In this document: piece after piece, positions 24,951-33,227 of the stretch
Position numbering within the stretch: position 1 is the stretch's first letter
Layout of the letters: each line of letters opens with the position of its first letter
Source of the DNA: Pseudobdellovibrionaceae bacterium
GTDB taxonomy: Bacteria > Bdellovibrionota > Bdellovibrionia > Bdellovibrionales > Bdellovibrionaceae
DNA length: 64,000 nucleotides
NCBI GenBank assembly: GCA_019637915.1
Contig: JAHBUV010000001.1
Location: 1,086,565 to 1,150,564, forward strand
Reading direction: 5' to 3'
Notes under the pieces: model-generated
Told to the model about the DNA's origin: nothing
The model's input: the letters and a program-made list of their open reading frames with translations, nothing else
The model's database searches: none
Position numbers and translations under genes: made by a program

Positions 24951-26951
24951 TTGAATCTGCCGGTGTTCGCCTTCCTGCTGTCCCTGACCGTTCATTCCCA
25001 AGCCGCCACCCTCTGCGACACCCCGGCGCGCACCCTCGCCTCTCCGGACCAGAAAATCCAAGTGCGCTTTTGCCTGCAAAACGGCGCCCCTCATTACGCC
25101 GTGGAGATGGATCAAAAACCGGTCCTCGGCTGGTCCGCCTTGGGCTTCGAGCTGAAGGACCAACCGGCCCTGCGGGCGAACTTCCTCCTGGACGACACGC
25201 GGATCACCCAGCACGACTCCACCTGGGAGCAGGTGTGGGGCGAAGAGCGTTTCATCCGCGATCAGCACGCGGAAATGACCCTCGACTTGGTGGAAAAAAC
25301 CTCCCCCGCCCGCCGCCTCACCCTGATCTTCCGCGCCTACAACGACGGCATCGCGTTTCGCTACGCTTTCCCAGAACAGGAGGCGTTGAAGGAATTCACC
25401 ATCATGAACGAGCTCACCGAGTTCAACTTCACGCAGGATGCCCCGGCCTGGTCCATCCAGGCTTACACAGAACTCGTCTACGAGCAGATTTTCCGGAAAA
25501 TCCCCCTGTCCCAGATCCCCGTTTCCCACACGCCCCTGACCATCGAAGGCGACGGCTTCGTGGCGAGCCTGCATGAGGCGGCCCTGGTGGATTACTCGAG
25601 CATGCAGATCAAAAGCCGCGGGGACAGCCGCTTGTTCGCGGACCTCGCGCCCTGGGCCGACGGCAGCAAAGTCAAAACCCGGGCGCCGATGAAAACCCCC
25701 TGGCGCACCATGCAGCTCGGCCGCGCGCCGGGCGATCTCGTGACCTCTTACCTGATCCTGAATTTGAATGAGCCGAACCGCCTGACCGACACCTCCTGGA
25801 TCCAGCCGATGAAATACATGGGCATCTGGTGGGGCATGCACATCGGGCGCTTCACCTGGCACTCCGGCCCGCGCCACGGCGCCACCACGGAAAACGCCAA
25901 GGCCTACATCGATGCGGCGGCGCAACTGAAAATGCCGGCCTTGCTGATCGAAGGCTGGAACATCGGCTGGGACACCTGGGGAGCGGACAGCTCTTTCGAT
26001 TACCTGCGGTCCTATCCGGACTTCGACCTCAAAGCCGTGACCGACTACGGACGCGAAAAAGGCGTCGAGATCATCGGCCACCATGAGACCGCCGGCGACG
26101 TGCGCCATTACGAGCGGCAGATGGAAGAGGCCTTCCGCCTCTACCGCGACGTCGGCGTCCGCTCGGTGAAAACCGGCTACGTGAAATTCCAGATCGAGGG
26201 TGAATACCACTACGGCCAGTCCATGGTCCGCCATTATCAAAAGGTCATCGACCTCGCCGCCAAGTACGGCATCATGATCAACGCCCACGAGCCCGTCAAA
26301 GACACGGGTCTGCGCCGGACCTACCCGAACTTCATGACCCGCGAGGGCGGGCGCGGCACCGAGTACGAGGCCTGGGACGGGCCCGTCGGCAATCCGCCGA
26401 GCCACACGACCGTCCTGCCCTTCACGCGCGGCTTGAGCGGGCCCTTCGACTACACGCCCGGGATTTTCGATCTGCTGACGGGCTCGCGCCCCGGCGTGGA
26501 TCGCCTGCACACCACTCTCGCCAAGCAATTGGCCCTCTACGTGACGATCTACAGCCCCATGCACATGGCGGCGGACCTACCGGAGCATTACATGAATCAT
26601 CCGGCCTTCAAGTTCATCCAGGATGTTCCCGTGGATTGGTTCACCACCCGGGTGCTCAGCGCCGACATCGGCCAGCACGTGACCATCGCCCGCAAAGACC
26701 GCCGCAGCGAGGACTGGTACATCGGCAGCATCACGAACGAACAGGGTCGGAACCTCGACATCACCCTGGACTTCCTGAACGCCGCCGTCCAGTACTGCGC
26801 CGAAATTTACCGCGACACCGACGAAACGAATTGGGAAAACAATCCCGCCGTTTTTGAAGTCGCCACCCGCAGGGTCCGCCGCGGGGACCATATGACCCTG
26901 CGCCTGGCCCCGGGCGGGGGTCAGGCCATTCGCCTCAGTCCCTGCGAATAG
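24951..26951 (+). CDS. Glycoside hydrolase family 97 (alpha-glucosidase-like)
   Basis: 666 residues from TTG 24951, which follows GGAGG and begins a signal peptide (NLPVFAFLLSLTVHSQAA). GH97 landmarks run throughout: an N-terminal beta-sandwich; WIQPMKYMGIWWGMHIG; the (beta/alpha)8 stretch EGWNIGWDTWG, IIGHHETAGDVRHYE and SVKTGYV; NAHEPVKDTGLRRTYPNFMTREG followed by GRGTEYEAW; and FDYTPGIF. The HHE and GTEYE glutamates resemble the inverting SusB type more than the retaining members. Periplasmic or secreted, cleaving alpha-linked glucose or galactose oligomers. A candidate -10 TAAGAT lies about 35 bases before the start. An OprB-like porin follows by 133 bases. Confidence 0.9.
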   Translation: MNLPVFAFLLSLTVHSQAATLCDTPARTLASPDQKIQVRFCLQNGAPHYAVEMDQKPVLGWSALGFELKDQPALRANFLLDDTRITQHDSTWEQVWGEERFIRDQHAEMTLDLVEKTSPARRLTLIFRAYNDGIAFRYAFPEQEALKEFTIMNELTEFNFTQDAPAWSIQAYTELVYEQIFRKIPLSQIPVSHTPLTIEGDGFVASLHEAALVDYSSMQIKSRGDSRLFADLAPWADGSKVKTRAPMKTPWRTMQLGRAPGDLVTSYLILNLNEPNRLTDTSWIQPMKYMGIWWGMHIGRFTWHSGPRHGATTENAKAYIDAAAQLKMPALLIEGWNIGWDTWGADSSFDYLRSYPDFDLKAVTDYGREKGVEIIGHHETAGDVRHYERQMEEAFRLYRDVGVRSVKTGYVKFQIEGEYHYGQSMVRHYQKVIDLAAKYGIMINAHEPVKDTGLRRTYPNFMTREGGRGTEYEAWDGPVGNPPSHTTVLPFTRGLSGPFDYTPGIFDLLTGSRPGVDRLHTTLAKQLALYVTIYSPMHMAADLPEHYMNHPAFKFIQDVPVDWFTTRVLSADIGQHVTIARKDRRSEDWYIGSITNEQGRNLDITLDFLNAAVQYCAEIYRDTDETNWENNPAVFEVATRRVRRGDHMTLRLAPGGGQAIRLSPCE

Positions 26952-27084
26952 TCGCGGACGGGAAAGACCGGCCTGGACGAACATCCCCCGGGGAAAAACG
27001 GCGATGAAGGCGATGTGAAGTTGTTTTCATCCCCTTCATGCCGGGACTTGAGTTGCCGATAGCGGATCTCCCCATGGAGTGCGC

Positions 27085-28248
27085 ATGCGTCAACACCTCA
27101 TCCCGTTGCTGTTCCCCCTTTTTGGCGCCTCCGCCCTCGCCGCGTCCCCCGAAGAGCTTCCTGAGTCCCCTTGCAAAGCGGAATTCGTCTACAAAGGCGA
27201 ATGGAGCTCCGTCGCGGGCGGGCTCCGCGAGCGCACCACCTACATCGACAACGTCGATCTGAAATTGTCCCTGGATGCGGAGGCGGCTTTCGGCTGGCAA
27301 GGCGTGTCCTTTTACCTGCAAGGTCTCGCCAACAGCGGCGCGGACTCCGGCCAATCGCCCTTCTTGAACGTGGGAGACAGCCAGGGCACCAGCAACATCG
27401 CCACGCGCGTGAACGCGGCGAAGCTTTACGCGGCTTGGGTGCGGAAAGATTTCGCCGACGGCCGCCTGTCGGCCCTGTTCGGCCTGTTCGATCTGAACAG
27501 CGAGTTCTATGCCACGGACAGCTCGGGCGTGTTCCTCAACGCCTCTTTCGGCATCGGCTTGGATCTCGCCCAGACGGGCGTCAACGGCCCCTCCATTTTT
27601 CCGACTCCCGCGCCGGCCCTGCGTTTGCGGGCAGAACCCCGGGAGGATTTCTACCTGCAAACGGCGGTCTTCAACGCACAGGCGGGCGATCCGGATCATC
27701 CCAGCGCCACGGTCCTGCGCGTGTCTTCCCACGACGGCGTGTTGTGGGTCACCGAAACCGGTTTCACGCCGGAAAAAGAGGGGCTGAAAAGCAAATACGC
27801 CCTGGGCGGATGGGGTTACACCCGCAGCTTCGACGATCTGCGCGACGGCACGCCCCGCGCCAGCACCGGCGCCTATCTGCTGATCGATCAAGCCCTCAGC
27901 GGGCGCCTGTCCTGGTTTTTGCGGAACGGCGTCGCCAGCGACGCCAGCAATCTCATCCGCCGCAACACATCAGTCGGCCTGCTGCTCAAAGGGCCGTTCT
28001 CCCGCGACAACGACCGCTTCGGGATCGCCGTCACGCAAGTGGCGGCCGGCGGGGCCTACCTCGAAACGCTGCAAAGCGCCGGCAAGCCCGGCGCGCGCAG
28101 CGAGGAGGCTTACGAGATCAGCTATCATTGGGAGCTGCGGCCGGGATGGGCCCTGCATCCCGACTTCCAGTACGTGGTGAATCCCGGCTTCGATCCGGGC
28201 GTGGGCGAAGCGCAGGTTTCGACCCTGCGCTTCGAGATCAGTTTCTGA
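27085..28248 (+). CDS. OprB-like carbohydrate porin
   Basis: 387 residues with a signal peptide (MRQHLIPLLFPLFGASALA). The barrel has OprB landmarks: LEAEAAFGW-like strand, VSFYLQGLANSG, RVNAAKLYAAWVRKDF, SALFGLFDLNSEFYAT, and a C-terminal HPDFQYVVNPGF then RFEISF ending in Phe. It would let sugars cross the outer membrane. Adjacency to the GH97 glycosidase suggests a small saccharide degradation and uptake unit. ATG 27085 follows TGGAGTGCGC; a GTG two codons earlier is less well placed. The convergent XRE gene ends 9 bases away. Confidence 0.82.
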   Translation: MRQHLIPLLFPLFGASALAASPEELPESPCKAEFVYKGEWSSVAGGLRERTTYIDNVDLKLSLDAEAAFGWQGVSFYLQGLANSGADSGQSPFLNVGDSQGTSNIATRVNAAKLYAAWVRKDFADGRLSALFGLFDLNSEFYATDSSGVFLNASFGIGLDLAQTGVNGPSIFPTPAPALRLRAEPREDFYLQTAVFNAQAGDPDHPSATVLRVSSHDGVLWVTETGFTPEKEGLKSKYALGGWGYTRSFDDLRDGTPRASTGAYLLIDQALSGRLSWFLRNGVASDASNLIRRNTSVGLLLKGPFSRDNDRFGIAVTQVAAGGAYLETLQSAGKPGARSEEAYEISYHWELRPGWALHPDFQYVVNPGFDPGVGEAQVSTLRFEISF

Positions 28249-28257
28249 GCGGGTTGT

Positions 28258-28542
28258 TCAGGAGGCGCGGCCGGCGCGGCGGCCGCGTTTCGGCGCGAAC
28301 AGGACCTGTTTCACGTCCGCCCGCCTCTGCTCCATGACGATGTCGAAAAACTCCCGGATGTCGACCTTGAAGGCCTTGGACAGCTTGTTCAGGATCTTCA
28401 ACGAAGGGGCGCAGGCGCCGCGCTCGAAGTTGGAAATGTACTGGGACGTGCCGTAGCCGAGAAGTTTCGCCACTTCCGCCTGGGACATGTCCGCTTCGAT
28501 CCTTTTCTTCTTCAGGTAGCTGCCAAGGATATTGCTCTTCAT
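28258..28542 (-). CDS. XRE-family helix-turn-helix regulator
   Basis: 94 residues. The Cro/CI helix-turn-helix fills residues about 6-62 (LGSYLKKKRIEADMSQAEVAKLLGYGTSQYISNFERG...PSLKILNKLSKAF). A basic tail (PKRGRRAGRAS) ends it. ATG 28542 is preceded by AAAGAGGTGATC, a near-ideal ribosome binding site. It is convergent with the OprB gene. It could regulate the GH97/OprB unit or itself; no operator is recognised. Confidence 0.88.
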   Translation of the reverse strand: MKSNILGSYLKKKRIEADMSQAEVAKLLGYGTSQYISNFERGACAPSLKILNKLSKAFKVDIREFFDIVMEQRRADVKQVLFAPKRGRRAGRAS

Positions 28543-28714
28543 TGATCACCTCTTTTCGCTGGAGCCGATCGATAATTATTTTTAATTTGATCCCTTTTCC
28601 GCCGGAAAAACAACGATTGAAACGCGGGACGCGGGGTTCTTCATAAAAACGATATAAAGTTCAGACGATCTTTCGCTTTCAACCGACCACGAGTTTCATT
28701 GAATCTTAAATTCT

Positions 28715-29428
28715 TCACACAACAGAAAAAGGCGAATCCGCGAGGCGCGCCTCGTCCGGAATCCACATCTCTTTTGTTTTGAGCGACGAGGAGGCGACGA
28801 TTTCTCCCTTTTCATTCACCGCGAAGCCGGCCTTCCGGTTTGTTTTGCGGTCCCAGACGGGCGAGATCGACTTCAGGCAATAGGCGATTTCCAGCCGCAG
28901 CGGCGAGCGGGTCTCCCACACCAGGTGGCTCTCGCGCACGACCAGCGCGGACTGGACACTGTCATCCGTCAGAACCTTTTCCTCGAGCTCCTTCAGGCGC
29001 CCCAGGGCCTCGGGATCGCGCGCCCACAGCATGCCCCAGTCCAGCACGTAGAGCTCCTCCAGGTTGTAGCTGCAGACATCGAAGAATTTCAGGTTCGAGA
29101 AGATCTGCACGCCGCGGGTGTCGTAGATCTGGATGATGTCGTCGTCCTCGATCTGTTCGAAAAAATCCGCGGTGGGACGGAAATCAAAACTCTTCAGGGC
29201 CGTCCAGATCAGGCGGCGCGAATCCCACTGCGACCCCATTTCGGCCTTCGCCGCGTTGAAGATGCGGATCAAATTGCCCAGGGCGAAACAGATTTTTTCC
29301 TGCTGTTGAAAGCTCAGACGGCGGAAATAAGGCAGGCTCTCGTTGACGTAAGGCCGCACGCGAAGGCCCATGGCGTTCCCCAGGGAGGCGATGACCTCGG
29401 CGCGATGTCGAAAGAGCTTCAAAAACAT
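28715..29428 (-). CDS. Protein of unknown function
   Basis: I do not recognise this gene. From ATG 29428 (GGAG five bases upstream) it gives 237 residues; in-frame starts at 29473 and 29560 are possible. It is soluble and mixed alpha/beta, with no signal peptide or membrane segment. Notable stretches are FFEQIEDDDIIQIYDTRGVQIFSN, DVCSYNLEELYVLDWG and SPLRLEIAYCLKSISPVWDR. The acidic run EQIEDDD followed by a strand suggests a small signalling domain, possibly PAS-like, but this is weak. It lies upstream of the XRE gene on the same strand, 172 bases apart. Confidence 0.55.
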   Translation of the reverse strand: MFLKLFRHRAEVIASLGNAMGLRVRPYVNESLPYFRRLSFQQQEKICFALGNLIRIFNAAKAEMGSQWDSRRLIWTALKSFDFRPTADFFEQIEDDDIIQIYDTRGVQIFSNLKFFDVCSYNLEELYVLDWGMLWARDPEALGRLKELEEKVLTDDSVQSALVVRESHLVWETRSPLRLEIAYCLKSISPVWDRKTNRKAGFAVNEKGEIVASSSLKTKEMWIPDEARLADSPFSVV

Positions 29429-29619
29429 TCCCGCTCCCGGATGAGTGAAACGTTGGCTGGCGAAGGGCGACATTATTCGATTTCCGCGGATCGCGATAGA
29501 TCCCGAGGTCCGGGATGAAAAGCCCCTAGGGTTGACCAAAAGATCGACAAGGCGGATCATCAGCGGAATTCCCCAAAATCCTCTTTTCTTAGGGTCTTAG
29601 CTCCTCCTATCATGAAGCG

Positions 29620-30283
29620 ATGGGATCCACCGAAAATTCCACGGACAACGCGATTAAACGGCTTTTATTGTTACAGGCGATGTCCGCCCTGGGCCCCGCG
29701 GTGGAGTTGGGCTTTCATATCGATGCGGGGCAATTCGAGCGCGACCTGCAGGCCTTCCAGGGGGACTGGAAGCCCTACAACCCCCGCAAAAACATCGCCC
29801 GCCAGGAGCCTCACCTCCCTCGATGGCGGCCTGGGCGGCATCCCCGATCTCGACTCCCTGATGGAGTACAACCGGCTGAACGGCACGCGCTACGACGAGG
29901 ATCAGTTCACCCAACCCACGCCGGCCTTCCAGCAGATGAGCTCCCTGCGGCCCCTCCTGGATCATTTCGGTCCTTATCTCGGGCGCTCGCACCTGATTCG
30001 CTTCGGCAAGGGCGGTCATTTCCCCCCGCACCGCGACGCCTTCGGCCTCGGCATGAAGTGCTTCCGCGTTCTGGGCCTCTGCCGGAATTGCGGACGCGAT
30101 CAGTTCGTGATGCTGATGAACGGGGAGCGCGCGCACCTCGAGCCGGGCCGCGCCTATCTGATCGAAACGCGCATGGACCATTCGGTGTTTTCCTTCACCG
30201 ACGATTGCACGATCCTGGTGTTGAACGTGATCCTCAGCGACGCCTCTTTCCGCGCCGCCATGAACGCCGTGAAGATCCGCTGA
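29620..30283 (+). pseudogene. Aspartyl/asparaginyl hydroxylase-like gene with a frameshift
   Basis: The N-terminal part reads from ATG 29620 (MGSTENSTDNAIKRLLLL to about KNIARQ). The remainder, in another frame, reads SLTSLDGGLGGIPDLDSLMEYN to a TGA at 30281-30283. The two parts join into one sensible protein of about 220 residues if one base is removed between about 29798 and 29812, near ccaggagcc. The second part has IRFGKGGHFPPHRDAFG and ETRMDHSVFSF, a His-x-Asp...His iron site of 2-oxoglutarate oxygenases. It may be a real inactivating mutation, a programmed shift or a sequencing error. It converges with the GreA/B-like gene. Confidence 0.75.
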
Positions 30284-30287
30284 GCCC

Positions 30288-30767
30288 TCAGCGCACCGAC
30301 AGGATCTCGTAGGGGACGGTGCGGTCTCCGATTTCCACGTCGACGTCATCGCCTTCCCGCAGGCCCAGCAAGGCCTCCCCCAACGCGGAAGCGGGCGTGA
30401 TCACTTGAACCATCCGTCCCTCGAAACTCTGGTTCACACCGCCGCCCAGTGGCATCAGGAGCACGAAGTGCTTTCGACCCGCCGTTTGAAGTTCAACCAG
30501 GGCCGTGGCCGAAATCGCCGCTCCCGGCGGGAAATCCTTCCAGGCAGTCGTCCGAAACAGGGAGAGCACCTCGTCGATCTCGCCGGCGCGCTTCGCCTGG
30601 GCCCCCGCCAGATAAGAGGCCTCAAGCCCCCGCGTGTCGTACTCGTTTTCCGGCTTGCTCTCCTCGTGGGTGGCCTCTTCATAGGTGGCACGCGCCGCTT
30701 CCTTCAAAGCCAACAGATCGTTCTCAAGATGGAGAATGAAGGCCTCCACGAGTTTTTTCTTGTCCAC
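30288..30767 (-). CDS. GreA/GreB C-terminal-domain-like protein
   Basis: 159 residues from GTG 30767, where AAAGGGGATC gives a good ribosome binding site and MDKKKLVEAF is a usual family start. An N-terminal helix pair with THEESKPENEYDTRGLEASYLAGAQAKR is followed by a beta-barrel of the GreA/B FKBP-like type (MVQVITPASALGEALLGLREGDDVDVE). The acidic tip of true GreA is not obvious, so it may bind RNA polymerase without cleavage stimulation, as Rnk or Gfh1 proteins do. The role is inferred from the fold only. Confidence 0.72.
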   Translation of the reverse strand: MDKKKLVEAFILHLENDLLALKEAARATYEEATHEESKPENEYDTRGLEASYLAGAQAKRAGEIDEVLSLFRTTAWKDFPPGAAISATALVELQTAGRKHFVLLMPLGGGVNQSFEGRMVQVITPASALGEALLGLREGDDVDVEIGDRTVPYEILSVR

Positions 30768-30952
30768 GCGCGATCCCCTTTCCGCCAACGCCTTCATGCT
30801 GATTATTTTGCGGGCAATTTTCAACGGATTTTGACGCCAACGTGAAAAGAGAAAGAACAAAAAGACTAACGCACACCTGAAAAGACTTGTCTTTGATTGC
30901 CAAGAGTTCGGAGCGGCGATTTGATTTCCGTCACAAAAAAGAGGGGGACATC

Positions 30953-32314
30953 GTGAACATCTTCACGTCATTCGGTCTAAGCGTCGCAACCGCATTTGTT
31001 GCCATCAGCGCGCAAGCCGCTCCGGACATCGATCCGTCGCTGGCCCGCATCCTGAACTCTCCGCAAGAGAGCAATCGTTCCATGACGGTCATCGTGACCT
31101 ACAAGAATCCGCCCCAGCGCCGGGAGCAATTCTCCAGCCGTGGTGCGTATCAGCGGGGGCTGATGCGGACCGCGGACCTGAGCCAGGCTCAGTCGCTGAA
31201 GCTGTTGCAAAACCAGCGTCGGGAAGCCCGCATCGTCTACAAGCGCTTCTGGCTGGGCAACTCCATGGCCGTCACCGCGCCGGCGAGCGTGATCCGTCAG
31301 CTCGTTCAGGATGAGCAGATCGCCTCCGTGCGTCCGAACCGCATCTACCGCCTGGTGCGTCCCGCCCAGGAAGCCCCGCCGAGCGCGGAAAAGTTCACCT
31401 ACGGCCTGACGAAAATCCGTCTGCCGGAGCTGCAACAAAAAACCCAGGGCACCTTGGACGGCCGCGGCGTGCGCGTCGGGATTCTCGACACCGGGATCGA
31501 CGCCAGTCACCCGGATCTGAAAGGTCGCACCATCCTCTTCAAGGATTTCATCTCGGGTCGCACGACTCCTTATGATGACAACAATCACGGCACCCACGTG
31601 GCCGGCACCATCGCCGGCGGCAATCACTCCGGCACCGCCATCGGCGTGGCTCCGGGCGCCCAGCTGATCGTCGGCAAGATCTTCAGCGCCAGCGGCTCGG
31701 CCAATGAGGACGACATCCTCTCCGCCATGCAGTGGATGGCCGATCCCGATGGCAATCCCGACACCAACGACGCTCCCCGCCTGGTGAGCAACTCGTGGGG
31801 TGGCGGCCGCGCCAGCGGCGATCCCGCCAACGAACCGAACTGCAAAGCCGTGGACGCCTGGGTGAAACTCGGCATTCTCCCCGTCTTCGCCGCCGGCAAC
31901 GAAGGGCCCTCCGCGAAAACCGTTGGTCTGCCCGCCGCTTGCCCCCTCGCCCTGGCCGTGGGCGCCACGGATGAGAACGACAACATCGCGCGCTTCAGCT
32001 CCCGCGGTCCCGTCGTTTGGAGCAACATCACCTTGATCAAGCCGGAGATCTCCGCTCCCGGCGCCCGCGTGCTCTCCAGCGTTCCCGGTGGCGATTACAA
32101 ATCCTACTCGGGCACCTCGATGGCGACACCCCACGTGGCCGGTCTGGCCGCGTTGATGTTCCAGGCCAACCCGCAAGCCCGCAGCGAAACGATCGCCCAG
32201 AAGCTCATGCAGGGCGCCACCGATCTGGGTCCCGCCGGTCAGGACAATGACTCGGGTTGGGGCCGCATCGACGCCATGAACAGCCTGCAGTTCCTGCTGA
32301 ACCGCGCTCTGTGA
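30953..32314 (+). CDS. Secreted subtilisin-family serine protease
   Basis: 453 residues from GTG 30953 (GAGGGGGACATC precedes) with a signal peptide through ISAQAA. Residues about 40-140 are an inhibitor_I9-like propeptide with an I-A-S-V-R-P-N-R end. The S8 triad is Asp179 (ILDTGID), His212 (NNHGTHVAGTIAGG) and Ser389 (GTSMATPHVAG), with oxyanion Asn316 (AAGNEGP). There is no C-terminal sorting domain. It is likely secreted or periplasmic and self-processed. A very strong intrinsic terminator follows. Confidence 0.94.
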   Translation: MNIFTSFGLSVATAFVAISAQAAPDIDPSLARILNSPQESNRSMTVIVTYKNPPQRREQFSSRGAYQRGLMRTADLSQAQSLKLLQNQRREARIVYKRFWLGNSMAVTAPASVIRQLVQDEQIASVRPNRIYRLVRPAQEAPPSAEKFTYGLTKIRLPELQQKTQGTLDGRGVRVGILDTGIDASHPDLKGRTILFKDFISGRTTPYDDNNHGTHVAGTIAGGNHSGTAIGVAPGAQLIVGKIFSASGSANEDDILSAMQWMADPDGNPDTNDAPRLVSNSWGGGRASGDPANEPNCKAVDAWVKLGILPVFAAGNEGPSAKTVGLPAACPLALAVGATDENDNIARFSSRGPVVWSNITLIKPEISAPGARVLSSVPGGDYKSYSGTSMATPHVAGLAALMFQANPQARSETIAQKLMQGATDLGPAGQDNDSGWGRIDAMNSLQFLLNRAL

Positions 32315-32334
32315 TCCTCACGGACCATGTCAGC

Positions 32335-32365
32335 AAAAAACCCCGGGACCTCCCGGGGTTTTTTT
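32335..32365. terminator. Bidirectional intrinsic terminator
   Basis: A run of six A, then CCCCGGG, a 4-base loop, CCCGGGG and seven T. The hairpin serves the subtilase gene on the plus strand and, read the other way, the convergent cheR gene, whose TAA overlaps its last bases. Confidence 0.93.
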
Positions 32366-33218
32366 ATGCCCTTTTCTTTTTCACCAGAACGGACGGACGG
32401 ATGTTTTGCCAGGGCGTCGGCAGACCATGCAGGGATTCGGAGTGGCTGATCATGAAAACGCCGTCCGGGCCGATCGACCGCGCCAGATTCCCCACCACCT
32501 GCACGATGGTTTCCCGGGAAAAATAGATCAGCACGTTCCGGCAGAAGATCACGTCGAACGGGCCTTCCGGCGGCGGCTCCCCTTCGATGAGATTGTGCGT
32601 GCGGAAACTCACGTGCTTGCGCCAGTCCGGGCGGATGCGCATCCAGCCCTCGATCTCACCGCTCCCGAAGGACAGCGCGTTCCGGTGTTCCACCGGGATC
32701 TGCGACAGCAGATGGCGCGGGTAAACGGCGTTCCGGGCCTCTTTCAGCACGGCGGTGTCGATGTCCGTGGCGAGGATGCTGAAGTCGCACTCCGGCGGCA
32801 GGGCGGCCTTCAGGCACATCGCCAGCGTGTAGGGCTCTTGCCCCGTCGAGCAGGCCGCGGACCAGACCTTGAGATGCTTCCCCCCGGCCTTGCGCCATTT
32901 CGGCAGGAAGGTCTCGAGAAGGAATTTGAAATGGGCGGGCTCGCGGAAAAAATCCGTCTTGTTGGTGGTGAGCAGGTTCACGAAAATCTGCCACTCCCCG
33001 TCGTCCGGCGCCAGGCCCTCCAGGCGGCGGCGGTATTCGGCGAAGCCCTTCAGGCCGATGGAGCGCAAATGCGCGCCGAGACGCGCCTGCACCAGGCTTT
33101 TCTTGCCGTCCTTCAGGTCGATGCCGGCCCTCTCCAAAAGCCGGTCCCGGAAGAATTCGAAGTCTTCTTCCAGGAGCGGCAGATCGCCGGGAAAGAGAAT
33201 GCTCGGAAAATCCGTCAC
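32364..33218 (-). CDS. cheR: CheR chemotaxis methyltransferase
   Basis: 284 residues from GTG 33218. The N-terminal helical domain (LGAHLRSIGLKGFAEYRRRLE) recognises receptors, and the SAM-binding domain shows LLTTNKTDFFREPAHF, VWSAACSTGQEPYTLAM, ATDIDTAVLKEARN and FDVIFCRNVLIYF. It methylates glutamates on methyl-accepting proteins with S-adenosylmethionine. The gene for such a protein lies 9 bases upstream on the same strand. No CheB is seen. Confidence 0.94.
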   Translation of the reverse strand: MTDFPSILFPGDLPLLEEDFEFFRDRLLERAGIDLKDGKKSLVQARLGAHLRSIGLKGFAEYRRRLEGLAPDDGEWQIFVNLLTTNKTDFFREPAHFKFLLETFLPKWRKAGGKHLKVWSAACSTGQEPYTLAMCLKAALPPECDFSILATDIDTAVLKEARNAVYPRHLLSQIPVEHRNALSFGSGEIEGWMRIRPDWRKHVSFRTHNLIEGEPPPEGPFDVIFCRNVLIYFSRETIVQVVGNLARSIGPDGVFMISHSESLHGLPTPWQNIRPSVLVKKKRA

Positions 33219-33227
33219 GACCCGGCC

